Below, piece by piece: positions 51,758 to 61,615 of a DNA stretch of 64,000 nt; within the stretch, counting starts at the first letter, position 1; every line of letters starts with the position of its first letter. The DNA comes from Prado023 sp963700395 (GTDB taxonomy: Bacteria > Actinomycetota > Actinomycetes > S36-B12 > CAIYMF01). The position numbers and the translations under genes were made by a program. The notes below the pieces were generated by a model. It was not told the DNA's origin. It did not search any database and saw only the letters and a list, made by a program, of their open reading frames with translations. The stretch spans positions 1,054,001 through 1,118,000 of the forward strand of contig CAVOXI010000001.1 in assembly GCA_963700395.1 (NCBI GenBank), written 5' to 3'.

Positions 51758-52582
51758 TCAGGCCAGGGTGATGACGGTCTCCAGGTACTCGGCGGGGATC
51801 GTGATGCTGCCGCCGTCGCCGTTGCGGTCCCATTCCCGGGCCAGGTGGACCAGGTCCCTGTGCAGCTGCGGTGCACGCTCCGGCCCGAGGGCTTCGAAGG
51901 CCTTGCGGGTCGGGCCGTACCAGCGGCGGAAGTACTCGACGAAGTCCTCAGGGGAACGGAACCTGAAGGACTGGACCTGTGGCGTGGACCGGATCTCGGC
52001 CGCCGAGGCGCCGAACAGCGCCTCGAGGTGCTCCGGGGCGCCCCAGAGCAGGGGTGAGGCCACGCCTGCAGGTGCAGGGACGTGGCTGGTGATCACCTTG
52101 AACATCTGGCCGATGAACCCAGCCGGTGTCCAGGAGGCCAGGGCGACCGTGGCCCCCGGCCGCGAGACCCGCATGATCTCCCCCGCGACCTGCTGGTGGT
52201 CAGGTGCGAACATCGTGCCGAACACGCTGAGGACCGCGTCGAACGAGTCGTCGTCGGCGGGCAGGTCCTCAGCGTCGCCGAGGCGGAACTCCACGTCGAG
52301 GCCCTCGGCGGCAGCACGGTTGCGCCCGTCCCCGAGCAGTGCCGGGACGTAGTCGACCCCCACGACGTGTGTTCCGTGGCGCGCAGCAGCGATGCTGGCA
52401 TTGCCGCTCCCACATGCCACGTCGAGCACCTGCCAGCCGGCACGGAGGTCGGCGGCCTCGGCGAGGCGCTCGCTGGCCAGGACGATGCGTGCGGCCACCA
52501 CGCTGTAGTTGCCGCTCGCCCAGGTCATCTGCTGTCGCGCCTTGACGGCCGACAGGTCCGGTGTCGTGATCAGTGCAGTCAT
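51758..52582 (-). CDS. Class I SAM-dependent methyltransferase
   Basis: 274 aa from ATG 52582. Motif I is VLDVACGSGNASIAAARHG, motif II/post I is VVGVDYVPALLGDGRNRA, then VEFRLGDAEDLPADDDSFDA and VLSVFGTMFAPDHQQVAGEI, followed by MRVSRPGATVALASWTPAGF. A UbiE/Coq5-like small-molecule methyltransferase. It is divergent from an HxlR-type regulator gene with a palindrome in the 227-bp gap, so that regulator probably controls it. Confidence 0.92.
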   Translation of the reverse strand: MTALITTPDLSAVKARQQMTWASGNYSVVAARIVLASERLAEAADLRAGWQVLDVACGSGNASIAAARHGTHVVGVDYVPALLGDGRNRAAAEGLDVEFRLGDAEDLPADDDSFDAVLSVFGTMFAPDHQQVAGEIMRVSRPGATVALASWTPAGFIGQMFKVITSHVPAPAGVASPLLWGAPEHLEALFGASAAEIRSTPQVQSFRFRSPEDFVEYFRRWYGPTRKAFEALGPERAPQLHRDLVHLAREWDRNGDGGSITIPAEYLETVITLA

Positions 52583-52644
52583 TGTCGAACTCCTTGGTCC
52601 AGGTGCCCCCGGTGGGCACCGCAGGACGAGCGTGCGCCGAGGTC

Positions 52645-52674
52645 AGCACTGGCAACGAGTGCGAAGCCAGTACT
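52645..52674. promoter_or_regulatory. Inverted repeat between methyltransferase and HxlR genes
   Basis: Arms AG-C-ACTGGC and GCCAGT-A-CT (8 of 9 paired) around a 12-bp spacer, in the divergent intergenic region. Candidate HxlR operator; binding is not shown. Confidence 0.45.
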
Positions 52675-52809
52675 CCCATTGGGCGGCCGAATCGGGCCTG
52701 GGAGGGCCTCAGTGCGCGCGGATGACCCTCGATCCCCTCAGCGGGCCACGGCATCGGCAGTCCAGATTCACTACTACCGCACGCGCCGACCGGCGCGGAG
52801 AATGTTGAC

Positions 52810-53508
52810 ATGTCCACCTACTCGGACTACTGCCCCATCGCCGTCGGGGTCGACGTGCTCGGCGACCGCTGGACGCCCCTGGTCATCCGGGAGCTGATGG
52901 TGGGATCAACGGGCTTCAACGAGATCCACCGCGGCATCCCCAAGATGAGCCGCACCCTGCTCGCGCAGCGCCTGAGAAACCTGGAGAGGCGCGGCCTGAT
53001 CGAGCGGGAGGCCGCCGACCGGGGCCACGCAGGCGCCTACCGGCTGACTCCGGCGGGGCAGGCCCTGACCCCGATCGTCTGGGCGATCGGGCACTGGGCC
53101 GCTGAATGGGTGTTCGGCGACCCCGAGGACGAGGACTGCGACGCGCTGTCCCTGATGTGGCGCATGCACCAGAAGGCGGTGCCCACGAGGCTGCCCCGGC
53201 AGCGCACCATCGTCCACCTCACGCTCACGGGGCCGGGAGGAGCGCAGGGGTGGCTGGACATCGAGGGCCGCGGGGTGAGCGTGTGCTCGACCGATCCGGG
53301 CCACGACGTCGACCTCGCCATCGATGCCGATACCGCGCAGATGCATCGGTGGCTCCTCGGGCGCGCCAGCATGCCCGAGCTGACCACGGCGGGGAAGGTC
53401 CGCATCATCGGACCGTCCCGGCTCGCGCGGGCCTTCCCCACCTGGTTCGAGACCACCACCTTCTCGGAGGGGATCCGCCGCGCGCGGCAACGGGAGATGG
53501 CGGGGTAG
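52810..53508 (+). CDS. HxlR-type regulator with C-terminal SCP2-like domain
   Basis: 232 aa. The HxlR winged helix covers residues 1-105: YCPIAVGVDVLGDRWTPLVI, STGFNEIHRGIPKMSRTLLA, QRLRNLERRGLIEREAADR, AYRLTPAGQAL. The second half (VHLTLTGPGGAQGWLDIEGR, VDLAIDADTAQMHRWLLGRA) resembles a sterol-carrier-protein-2-like fold, which may bind a hydrophobic ligand. The combination is known in actinobacteria. Likely represses the divergent methyltransferase in response to a ligand. Confidence 0.88.
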   Translation: MSTYSDYCPIAVGVDVLGDRWTPLVIRELMVGSTGFNEIHRGIPKMSRTLLAQRLRNLERRGLIEREAADRGHAGAYRLTPAGQALTPIVWAIGHWAAEWVFGDPEDEDCDALSLMWRMHQKAVPTRLPRQRTIVHLTLTGPGGAQGWLDIEGRGVSVCSTDPGHDVDLAIDADTAQMHRWLLGRASMPELTTAGKVRIIGPSRLARAFPTWFETTTFSEGIRRARQREMAG

Positions 53509-53580
53509 GTCGAGGATCCGGGCCGGACCGCACCACCGTGACTCTGGCGTCGTCGGGCCCGGGAGACCGATACTGCCAGC

Positions 53581-56260
53581 GTGCCCCTGGACGAGTACGT
53601 GCGCCGCCGCGACCTCTCGCGGACCCCGGAGCCGGGCGGCAACCTCATCGAGACGGACCAGGAGGGCTCCGCGACAGCGGGGGGCCTCGTGGGGGCGGGA
53701 CACCGCTTCGTCGTGCAGAAGCACAGGGCGAGGCGACTGCACTACGACCTGCGCCTCGAGGTCGAGGGGGTGCTGGTCAGCTGGGCGGTCCCCAAGGGCC
53801 CGACGCTCGATCCGGCGGCACGCAGGATGGCCGTCCACGTCGAGGACCACCCGCTGGAGTACATCGAGTTCGAGGGCGTGATCCCGTCGGGCCAGTACGG
53901 CGGCGGAGACGTCATCGTCTGGGACTGGGGCACCTGGGAGCCCGAGGCCGAGACACCCGATCCACGGGCCGCGATCGAGGCCGGCGAGCTGAAGTTCGTC
54001 CTGCACGGGGAGAAGCTGCGGGGCCGGTACGTCCTGGTCCGGACCTCGCCCCGCGTCGGGCAGACCCCCGACACCGCGTCGGCCAAGCAGGGCAACGACC
54101 AGTGGCTGCTGATCCACAAGCACGACGCGCATGCCCACGACGGCTGGGACGCCGAGGACCACCCACGCAGCGTTCGCAGCGGCCGGACCAACGATGAGGT
54201 GCAGGCCGACGTACCAGCCGTGTGGATCAGCAGCGCGCCCGCAGGACAGGCGGAGATCGACCTGTCCCGGGCCGTCGCCGCGCCGGAGCCACGGTTCATC
54301 CCGCCGATGCTGGCGACGTTGGCCTCCGATGCGTTCACCGATGACGCCTGGCTGTTCGAGGTCAAGTGGGACGGCTACCGCGTCGAGGCCGTTGTCCGCG
54401 ACGGGGCCGTGCGCACCTACACCCGCAACGGCAACGACGCCGGTGACTACTTCCCCGGCGCTCCTGGACCCACCGACCTGGATCGCGGCGCGCGATGCGA
54501 TCGTCGACGGAGAGGTGGTCGCCCTCGACGCCAAGGGGAGGCCGGACTTCTCCCTGCTGCAGGAGCGGAGCTCGACGGCCCGTGCTGGGCAGCGCTCGGC
54601 GGGCCTGGTCTACCAGGTGTTCGACCTGCTGCACCTGGACGGGCGCTCCCTGCTCGCGGTGCCGCTCGAGGAGCGCAAGAAGCTCCTGCGGCTGGTCCTG
54701 CGGGAGGGCCCGGTCGTCCGCTACGCGAGCCACGTCGAGACCGAGGGTGCCACGTTCCTGGCGGCCGCCCGCCAGCAGGGGATCGAGGGGATCGTCGCCA
54801 AGCAGCGGCGGTCCCCCTACCTGCCGGGCGAACGCGCGGGGACCTGGCTGAAGGTGAAGATCCGCCCTGAGCAGGAGCTCGTGGTGGGCGGCTGGACGCC
54901 GGAGAGGAACGGCCGTGGGCTCGGGGCACTGGTGGTCGGCGTGCACGACGAGGGCGCCCTGCGGTTCGCCGGCAAGGTGGGGTCCGGGTTCAGCTCCCGC
55001 ACCCGTGCCGACCTGCTGGCCCGCCTGGAGGCGCTGCGCACCGACCAACCGCCGTTCGACCCGGCACCGGACCCCACCAGCCGCGGCCGCTGGGGCGGGG
55101 ACCTCGTGGGAGTCGTCTGGGTTCGCCCCGAGCTCGTGATCCGCGCCGAGCTCGGTGGATGGTCCCGCGACGGCATGGTGCGCCAAGCCGCTTACAAGGG
55201 AATGGACCTCGGCCGTGATCCCGACGAGGTCACGCGCGAGCGTGCGATCGATCCGGAGGTGACGCAGATGGCAGCGCAGCAGCATGAGCGGCCGTGGTCG
55301 GCCACCGTCGAGGAGCTCGACGAGCTGGCGTCCCTGCCCGGCCAGGGGATGTGGGAGGTCGGTGGCCAGTCGCTGAAGCTCACGAACCTGGACAAGGTCC
55401 TGTTCCCCCCGAGGTCGGACACGGACGAGGCACCGATCACCAAGCGCGAGCTGGTCGACTACTACGCCCGGATCGCGCCCGCCATGCTGCCCCATCTCGC
55501 CGACCGTCCGCTGAACCTGCACCGCTTCCCCAACGGCATCGCCAAGCCGGGGTTCTGGCAGAAGGCGATCCCGAGCTCGGCGCCCTCCTGGCTCACCCGC
55601 TGGCACGAGTCCGGCGTCGAGGAGCGGGCGGATCGCACGGCGAACGACCACCTCGTGGCCGACGGCGTGGCCACCCTGGTCTGGTTGGCCAACCAAGCGG
55701 CCTTCGAGGTGCACGCGTGGACCTCCATGTGCGCGGATCCGGCGCGGCCCACCTTCGCGCTCGTGGACATCGACCCCGGTCCGGCGACGACGTGGGATGA
55801 CACCCTGACGCTGGCCCGCCTCTACCGGACCGCGCTGGATCATCTGGGGCTCCAGGGCCTGCCGAAGACGACCGGCTCCCGCGGGATCCAGGTGTGGATC
55901 CCGGTGACCCGCGACCGCTACGACTTCGCCGCCACGTCGGCGTGGGTCGAGACGCTGTCCCGCGCCATAGGCGCCACGGTCCCCGACCTCGTGAGCTGGG
56001 AGTGGGCGACCAAGGACAGGGGCGGCCGGGCGCGGCTGGACTACACCCAGAACTCCCCCATCAAGACCCTGGTCGCCCCCTACGCGGTCCGCCCGCACCC
56101 CGGCGCGCCCGTCTCCATGCCGATCACCTGGGACGAGCTGGACGATCCGCAGCTGCGCAGCAACCGCTGGACCATCCGGGATGCCGTGGCCCGCGTGGCC
56201 GAGCGGGGCGACCTGTTCGCCGCCGCACAGACCCTCGAGCAGGACCTCCCACGCCTGTAG
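53581..56260 (+). CDS. ligD: Multidomain DNA ligase D (PE-ligase-polymerase), one frameshift
   Basis: From GTG 53581. Domain order: 3'-phosphoesterase (RFVVQKHRARRLHYDLRLEV, VPSGQYGGGDVIVWDWGTW-like segment), ATP-dependent ligase (FEVKWDGYRVEAV with the adenylated Lys at about residue 262, GIEGIVAKQRRSPYLPGERA, GTWLKVKIRPEQELVVGGWT) and primase-polymerase (KVLFPPR, DRPLNLHRFPNGI, FALVDIDPGPATTWDD). At 54453-54456 one extra C (CCCCGGCG) breaks the ligase domain; corrected, it reads FPALLDPPTWIAARDAIVDG. About 892 aa. The order is that of Pseudomonas LigD, not the Pol-PE-Lig order of Mycobacterium. No ku gene is in the window. Confidence 0.93.
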
Positions 56261-56286
56261 GCCACTGCGGCGGTAGCCTGCAGGAC

Positions 56287-56811
56287 ATGGCGACTCTTGT
56301 GCTCACAGTGATCGGCGACGACCGATCGGGTCTGGTCTCTGCCCTGTCCGGCGTCATCGCCGAGCACGCAGGGAGTTGGGAGCGCAGCCAGATGGCGCGG
56401 CTGGCCGGCAAGTTCGCCGGCATCGTCCTCGTGTCCGTACCCGACGACCGAGCCGACGCCCTGATCGACGAGCTGGGTCCCCTCGGGACCCAGGGACTGC
56501 TCGATGTGACCGTCGAACGGGGCGCCGACGAGAGCGCCCCGATCCTGGACGTCACCCGCCTGAGCCTGGAGCTCGTGGGCGCCGACCGACCGGGGATCGT
56601 GCACGACATCTCCCAGGTCCTTGCAGCCCGACAGGTCAGCATCGAGGAGCTGCACACCGCCACCCGGGAGGCGCCGATGGTCGGAGGGATGCTGTTCGAG
56701 GCGACCGCCACGCTGCTCGCCCCGCCGGACGTGCCGGTCGCCGAGCTCCAGGCCGTGCTCGAGGAGTTGGCCAACGAGCTGATGGTGGACCTGTCGCTGT
56801 CCGCCGACTGA
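56287..56811 (+). CDS. Tandem ACT-domain regulator (GcvR-like)
   Basis: 174 aa from ATG 56287. Two ACT domains: VLTVIGDDRSGLVSALSGVI with WERSQMARLAGKFAGIVLVS, and LSLELVGADRPGIVHDISQV with QVSIEELHTATREAPM and LFEATATLLAPPDVPV. This is the GcvR group, which in enterobacteria represses the glycine cleavage operon through GcvA. A role here in amino-acid-linked control is only possible by analogy. Cytosolic. Confidence 0.88.
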   Translation: MATLVLTVIGDDRSGLVSALSGVIAEHAGSWERSQMARLAGKFAGIVLVSVPDDRADALIDELGPLGTQGLLDVTVERGADESAPILDVTRLSLELVGADRPGIVHDISQVLAARQVSIEELHTATREAPMVGGMLFEATATLLAPPDVPVAELQAVLEELANELMVDLSLSAD

Positions 56812-56848
56812 GACGGCCACCGATGGGAGCATTCCGCTCGCCCTGCAG

Positions 56849-56873
56849 GGATCCGGACCCCCGCAGCGGGTAC
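56849..56873 (+). promoter_or_regulatory. Weak SigB-type promoter candidate before glgP
   Basis: GGATC-N14-GGGTAC on the plus strand, 53 bp before ATG 56927. The -10 is good but the -35 lacks the GTAT seen at most other sites, so chance is a real possibility. Confidence 0.35.
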
Positions 56874-56926
56874 GGCAGCCGCGCGGGTTAGCACGCTCGT
56901 AACACAGCCGGGCTACGGTTGACGCC

Positions 56927-59497
56927 ATGAACGCTGGCACCCCCCTGGTCCCGACCGGCCCTGCGACCCCGACCCCGGCGGACGAGAGTCCCACGACCGA
57001 CGTGAAACGGGTCGGCCCCCTGTTCCAGCCGACGCATCCCCTTGCCATCGCGCCGGTGACCGCACCCCCGCATTCCGTGGACGGCTTCGTCCGCGAGTTC
57101 CTCCGGGAGTTGAACACCGGCCAGGGCGTGGCCCTCTCCCAGTCGACCGTCAATGACCAGTACCTCGCCCTGGCCCGCACGGTCCGGCACTACCTGATGG
57201 CCAGGTGGCTGGAGACCCTGCGGCACAACCGGACATCGAAGGCGAAGGTGGTCGGCTACCTGTCCGCGGAGTACCTGTTGGGCCGGCAGCTGGGCAATGC
57301 GCTGATGGCCACCGACCTGAACGACGTGGCCGCCAAGGCGCTGGCCAGCTGCGGCCTGGACCTGGCCACCCTGCGCGCGCAGGAGGTCGAGCCGGGCCTG
57401 GGCAACGGCGGCCTGGGTCGGCTCGCGGCCTGCTTCATCGACTCCCTGGCCACGATGAGCGTGCCGTGCATCGGCTATGGCATCCGCTACGAGTACGGCA
57501 TCTTCCGCCAGACCTTCGTCGACGGCCGGCAGGTCGAGCAGCCCGACACCTGGCTGGCGCTGGGTGGCCCGTGGGAGTTCCCGCACCCGGAGGCCGCGGT
57601 CCAGGTCGACTTCGGCGGCCACACCGAGACCTACGACGACGACGGCACCGAGCGGACCCGGTGGGTGCCGGGATGGAACGTGCTCGGCATCCCCTACAAC
57701 TACATGGTCCCGGGCTACCAGAACGGGCGGGTGAACACCCTGCGACTGTGGAGCGCACAGGCCACCAAGGCCTTCGACCTGGCCATCTTCAACTCCGGGG
57801 ACTACGCCGAGGCGGTTCGCGCCCAGACCTTCGCGGAGAACATCACGAAGGTGCTCTACCCCGAGGACTCCACCCCGCAGGGCAAGGAGCTGCGCCTGCA
57901 GCAGCAGTACTTCTTCGTGGCCTGCTCCATCCGTGACTTCATCGAGCACATCCTCGAGGAGGACTTCGACCTGCGCGACCTCCCCGATCGGATCATCTTC
58001 CAGCTCAACGACACCCACCCGGTGATCGCCGTTCCCGAGCTCATGCGGATCCTGGTCGACGAGCGGGAGTTCGAGTGGGATGAGGCCTGGGCCATCACCC
58101 AGAAGTGCTTCGCCTACACCTGCCACACCCTGCTGCCTGAGGCCCTGGAGACCTGGTCGACCGAGCTGCTCGGACGCCTGCTGCCGCGGCATCTCGAGAT
58201 CATCCACCGCATCAACGACGACTTCCTCGCCGAGGTGCGCGCCACCTACCCCGATGACGAGCTGCGGGCGAGGCGGATGTCGATCGTGGCCGACTATCCC
58301 GACCGGTCGGTGCGCATGGCCTTCCTGGCGACCGTGGCCGGGACCAAGGTGAACGGCGTGGCCGCCCTGCACTCCCAGTTGCTCGCCGACAAGGTGCTGC
58401 CCGACTTCTCCAGCTTCTTCCCGGAGAAGTTCACCAACGTCACCAACGGCGTCACACCACGGCGATTCCTGAAGATGGCCAACCCCTGGCTGTCGAGCCT
58501 GATCACCGACACCCTCGGACCGGGGTGGGTCACCGACCTGGAACGACTGGCGGAGCTGGCGCCCTATGCCGAGGACGAGGACTTCCGCGCGGCGTTCCGG
58601 GAGGCCAAGGACAAGAACAAGACCCGGCTGTACGACCTCCTGCGGGCACGGGACGGCATCGACCTGCCCGACCACCACCTGCTCGACGTCATGGTCAAGC
58701 GCCTGCACGAGTACAAGCGCCAGTCGTTGAAGCTGCTGCACCTGGTCACGCTCTACGACCAGATCATCTCGGGCCGCGTCGACCCGGCCACGATCACGCC
58801 ACGCACGGTGATCTTCGGCGCGAAGGCCGCCCCCGGCTACCGGATGGCCAAGGAGACGATCTACCTGATCAACCAGGTCGGCGCCACCATCAACGCCGAC
58901 CCGCGGGTGGGGGGCCTGATCAGCGTCGCCTTCCCCGCGAACTACAACGTGACCCTGGCCGAGAAGCTGATCCCCGCGGCGGACCTCTCCGAGCAGATCT
59001 CGCTGGCCGGCATGGAGGCCTCGGGAACCGGCAACATGAAGTTCGCGCTCAACGGGGCCCTCACGATCGGCACCGACGACGGCGCGAACGTCGAGATCCG
59101 CAAGCTGGTGGGCGATGACAACTTCTTCCTGTTCGGCATGGTCGAGCCGGAGGTCGCCGAGCTGCAGGCTGCGGGCTACCGGCCCACCGAGTACTACGAG
59201 AGCGATCCTGACCTCAAGAGCGCGATCGACCTGATCTCCTCCGGGGCGTTCTCCGGTGGCGATCGGCACGCGTTCGAGCTGGTCGTGTCCAACCTGCTCT
59301 ACGAGGACCGCTTCATGGCCATGGCCGACTACCGCGCCTACCTCGACGCCCAGGCCGTCGTGGAGCAGAAGTACGCCGACTCCACCGCGTGGACGAGGTC
59401 CGCGATCCTCAACGTGGCGCGGTCCGGGTTCTTCTCCTCCGACCGGTCCATGCGCGACTACCTGACCCGCATCTGGGGTGCATCACCGGACCTGTAG
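56927..59497 (+). CDS. glgP: Glycogen phosphorylase (GT35)
   Basis: 856 aa. PLP-dependent enzyme that releases glucose-1-phosphate from glycogen. Markers: VGYLSAEYLLGRQLGNALM, EPGLGNGGLGRLAACFIDSL, LNDTHPVIAVPELMRILVD, NVTNGVTPRRFLKMANPWLS and the PLP segment EASGTGNMKFALNGALTIGT, with the Lys at about 705 and DDGANVEI after it. The 45-residue N-terminus is Pro/Thr-rich and not conserved. Together with the GH65 and GT4 genes 20 kb away it points to glycogen/trehalose storage. A weak SigB-type promoter precedes it. Confidence 0.97.
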   Translation: MNAGTPLVPTGPATPTPADESPTTDVKRVGPLFQPTHPLAIAPVTAPPHSVDGFVREFLRELNTGQGVALSQSTVNDQYLALARTVRHYLMARWLETLRHNRTSKAKVVGYLSAEYLLGRQLGNALMATDLNDVAAKALASCGLDLATLRAQEVEPGLGNGGLGRLAACFIDSLATMSVPCIGYGIRYEYGIFRQTFVDGRQVEQPDTWLALGGPWEFPHPEAAVQVDFGGHTETYDDDGTERTRWVPGWNVLGIPYNYMVPGYQNGRVNTLRLWSAQATKAFDLAIFNSGDYAEAVRAQTFAENITKVLYPEDSTPQGKELRLQQQYFFVACSIRDFIEHILEEDFDLRDLPDRIIFQLNDTHPVIAVPELMRILVDEREFEWDEAWAITQKCFAYTCHTLLPEALETWSTELLGRLLPRHLEIIHRINDDFLAEVRATYPDDELRARRMSIVADYPDRSVRMAFLATVAGTKVNGVAALHSQLLADKVLPDFSSFFPEKFTNVTNGVTPRRFLKMANPWLSSLITDTLGPGWVTDLERLAELAPYAEDEDFRAAFREAKDKNKTRLYDLLRARDGIDLPDHHLLDVMVKRLHEYKRQSLKLLHLVTLYDQIISGRVDPATITPRTVIFGAKAAPGYRMAKETIYLINQVGATINADPRVGGLISVAFPANYNVTLAEKLIPAADLSEQISLAGMEASGTGNMKFALNGALTIGTDDGANVEIRKLVGDDNFFLFGMVEPEVAELQAAGYRPTEYYESDPDLKSAIDLISSGAFSGGDRHAFELVVSNLLYEDRFMAMADYRAYLDAQAVVEQKYADSTAWTRSAILNVARSGFFSSDRSMRDYLTRIWGASPDL

Positions 59498-59503
59498 GTC
59501 GGC

Positions 59504-60515
59504 TCACGCCTGACGACGACGCCTCAGGACGACGACGAGCGCGCCCACGCAGGCGAGGAGCAGCGCGACGACGGCCGCGAGCACAGGGGCGACCCACGCT
59601 GGGACAAGGGGCTGGGCCGCGACCGCAGGGGCGGCGACGCCTGCCTCGGGGAACGTGAGGTCGCCCCGCACCGTTCGCTCGACCAGCCCACTGGCCAGGG
59701 TCAGCCGCGCGTCCCACGGGCCGTCGGGGAGTTGGGAGTCGAGCCCGATCTCGACGGGCTCGGTCGCGCCGATCGCCAGGGTGACACCGAGACTGGCCGG
59801 GAAGGGGCCGGCGGTGAGCCCGCCTGGTCCGTCGAGGAGGCTCAGGGAACCGCTGAGGTCCAGCGCCCTTCCCCCGGTGTTGTGCACGCTCGCGACGACC
59901 AAGCGGCTGTCCCTCAGCAGAGCGACTGGCTGTCAGGGAGTCGATCTCGAAGTCAGCGGCAGGGGGATTCCCCGGACCGACCGACAGGTAGATGCGGGTA
60001 CCGACGCGGCTGACCTGGGTCACCCCTCCGTCGGGTCCTGCCGGCGAGCGCGCCTCGACCCACACCACCGCGTACTGCTCCCCGGGTGCGGCGTCCTTGG
60101 GCACGTCGATGGTCACGGTCACCTTCGCCGTCCCGCGTGCCGGCACCTGGAGCGATGTCGGCTCGATGGACGTCCACGTGGACAGCTCGTTCGGCGTTCG
60201 GCCCTCGGCCCCCGCGAAAGCGCCGTCATCGATGGAGGCCGCGGCCGGGTACAGGACGACCGGCATCGGGGTGGCGCTGGTCGAGGAGACCTCCAGGTGA
60301 CGCTCCACACGTGATCCCGGGGCCACGTGATCAACGATGTACAGCCGCGCACGTGGGTCGTCGGAGAGCGCATCAGGGACGTCGGCGATCCGCACGCCGA
60401 CGCCGTCGGAGGATCCGACTTCGCCTGTCGCGCCCGCAGACCGGCTGCAGACCCCCGCAAGCGCCAGCGTGGCCATAACGAGTGCGCTCGCCAACGGCCG
60501 ACGCCACCTCCGCAT
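59504..60515 (-). CDS. DUF916-like surface protein (WxL-interacting type), one frameshift
   Basis: From ATG 60515. Signal peptide (LASALVMATLALAGVCSRSA), then a beta-sandwich with VRIADVPDALSDDPRARLYI, VDHVAPGSRVERHLEVSST, TSLQVPARGTAKVTVTIDVP and GEQYAVVWVEARSP. At about 59925-59931 one extra base shifts the frame; after it comes ALLRDSRLVVASVHNTGGRA and a second beta domain. The C-terminus has a membrane helix (VAPVLAAVVALLLACVGALV) and an RRRRQA tail. About 337 aa, anchored outside the cell. DUF916 proteins in firmicutes pair with WxL surface proteins; the next gene fits that role. Confidence 0.82.
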
Positions 60516-60518
60516 GGG

Positions 60519-61049
60519 CTACAGAACCGAGTGCGTGATGGTCCCTGAGTACGTACCAGCGGCCTTGCCTCCGGCCACGGTCACGTTGATGGTCGGATTC
60601 CACGTGGCGGAGTTGTCGCCCGTGATGCCGGTCGCGGTGACAGCGGCAACAACGCCCGTCAGGTCAGTGGGGTTGTTCGCGGTGTACGTCGCCGTGCCCA
60701 CCTTCGTGATGGGTCCGGCGGTGTAGCCGACTGCAGCCGCACCGATCGTGGGGCCCGCCGACGGCGTGAAGGCGGTGGAGATGACGCTGGCGATCCAGCC
60801 CGAGCCCGCGGCAGCACTTCGCGCATCGTTCACCTGCACCTCACCGAGTGGGCCGCTGATGATGCCCGGCTCCACGGTGTTCGACCGACTGCCGAGGCTG
60901 CCTGCTGCTGCCGGAACCGTGATCGCAAGCGCGCCCCCAGTCAGGGTGACCGTTGCCGTGGTCTCGCCGGGGTCCGCGGCTGCTGGCAGGGCTGTCGCCA
61001 GTGCGAGTGCGATGCTGGTGGATGCGATCAGGAATGTTCTGGTCCTCAT
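60519..61049 (-). CDS. WxL-like secreted surface protein
   Basis: 176 aa from ATG 61049. Signal peptide TFLIASTSIALALATALPAA cut after AAA, then GETTATVTLTGGALAITVPA, a GSGWIASVISTAFTPSAGP segment like the first WxL motif, NSATWNPTINVTVAGGKAAG and the ending YSGTITHSVL. The layout (about 150 residues, Ala/Thr/Val-rich beta domain) fits the WxL family although the canonical W-x-L is degenerate. In the same direction as the DUF916-like gene, 3 bp upstream of it; the two are likely co-expressed and interact on the surface. Confidence 0.72.
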   Translation of the reverse strand: MRTRTFLIASTSIALALATALPAAADPGETTATVTLTGGALAITVPAAAGSLGSRSNTVEPGIISGPLGEVQVNDARSAAAGSGWIASVISTAFTPSAGPTIGAAAVGYTAGPITKVGTATYTANNPTDLTGVVAAVTATGITGDNSATWNPTINVTVAGGKAAGTYSGTITHSVL

Positions 61050-61152
61050 GGGACGCCTCAATGCGGGGGGTAGGCCCAGGGCGGTAGCCCTTAGATCCTG
61101 AAATGGCCTCTTCCCGCATTCACTGTAGCGCGCCCGCGAGCACCCACGGTCA

Positions 61153-61170
61153 CGTTTGCCGCGGCAAACG
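61153..61170. promoter_or_regulatory. Perfect 18-bp palindrome upstream of the surface-protein pair
   Basis: CGTTTGCCGCGGCAAACG, about 104 bp before ATG 61049, just upstream of a TACAGT -10-like element on the minus strand. A CG-centred palindrome of this size is typical of LacI-type operators. No such regulator is in the window. Confidence 0.5.
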
Positions 61171-61228
61171 ATCTACACCGGCCGAGCAGCGACGGCAGCG
61201 GATGCCCACGACGCCCTGCCCGTGCGGA

Positions 61229-61516
61229 TCAGTGAGAGGCCATCCACTCACCGTCGTACCACACGGGGTCGTCCTCCATGAGGGCGCGGAACTCCTGGTA
61301 CCGGGCGTCCTGCTCCGCGGAGTCGCCATTGGCGCGGTAGGTGGCTGCGTCCTGGAAGCGCACCACCATCAGGACGGTGTCGGGATGGTTGTCCACGACC
61401 AACAGGTCGGTTCCGAGGTAGCCGTCGATCTGGAGGGTTGCCTCCTCATCGGACAGGGACAGCAGCTTCGCGACGTTCTCCGGGCGGACGTGGCACAGCG
61501 CGATGGTTCCGTACAT
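61229..61516 (-). CDS. Small ferredoxin-like-fold (ABM-type) protein
   Basis: 95 aa from ATG 61516, with AGGAG upstream. Pattern YGTIALCHVRPENVAKLLSL, DGYLGTDLLVVDNHPDTVLM, VVRFQDAATYRANGDSAEQD, ARYQEFRALMEDDPVWYDGE, similar to antibiotic-biosynthesis-monooxygenase-like dimeric barrels. It follows the FAD oxidoreductase gene on the same strand with a 100-bp gap, so it may belong to the iron-box operon. Confidence 0.7.
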   Translation of the reverse strand: MYGTIALCHVRPENVAKLLSLSDEEATLQIDGYLGTDLLVVDNHPDTVLMVVRFQDAATYRANGDSAEQDARYQEFRALMEDDPVWYDGEWMASH

Positions 61517-61615
61517 GGCGTGCTCCTGGGCTCCAGCATCCAGGTCCGGCGACCCGGATCCCTCGACGCTACTCCGCAGGATCCCACCGGCCAATGGGCC
61601 AGCAGCACCTGGCCC

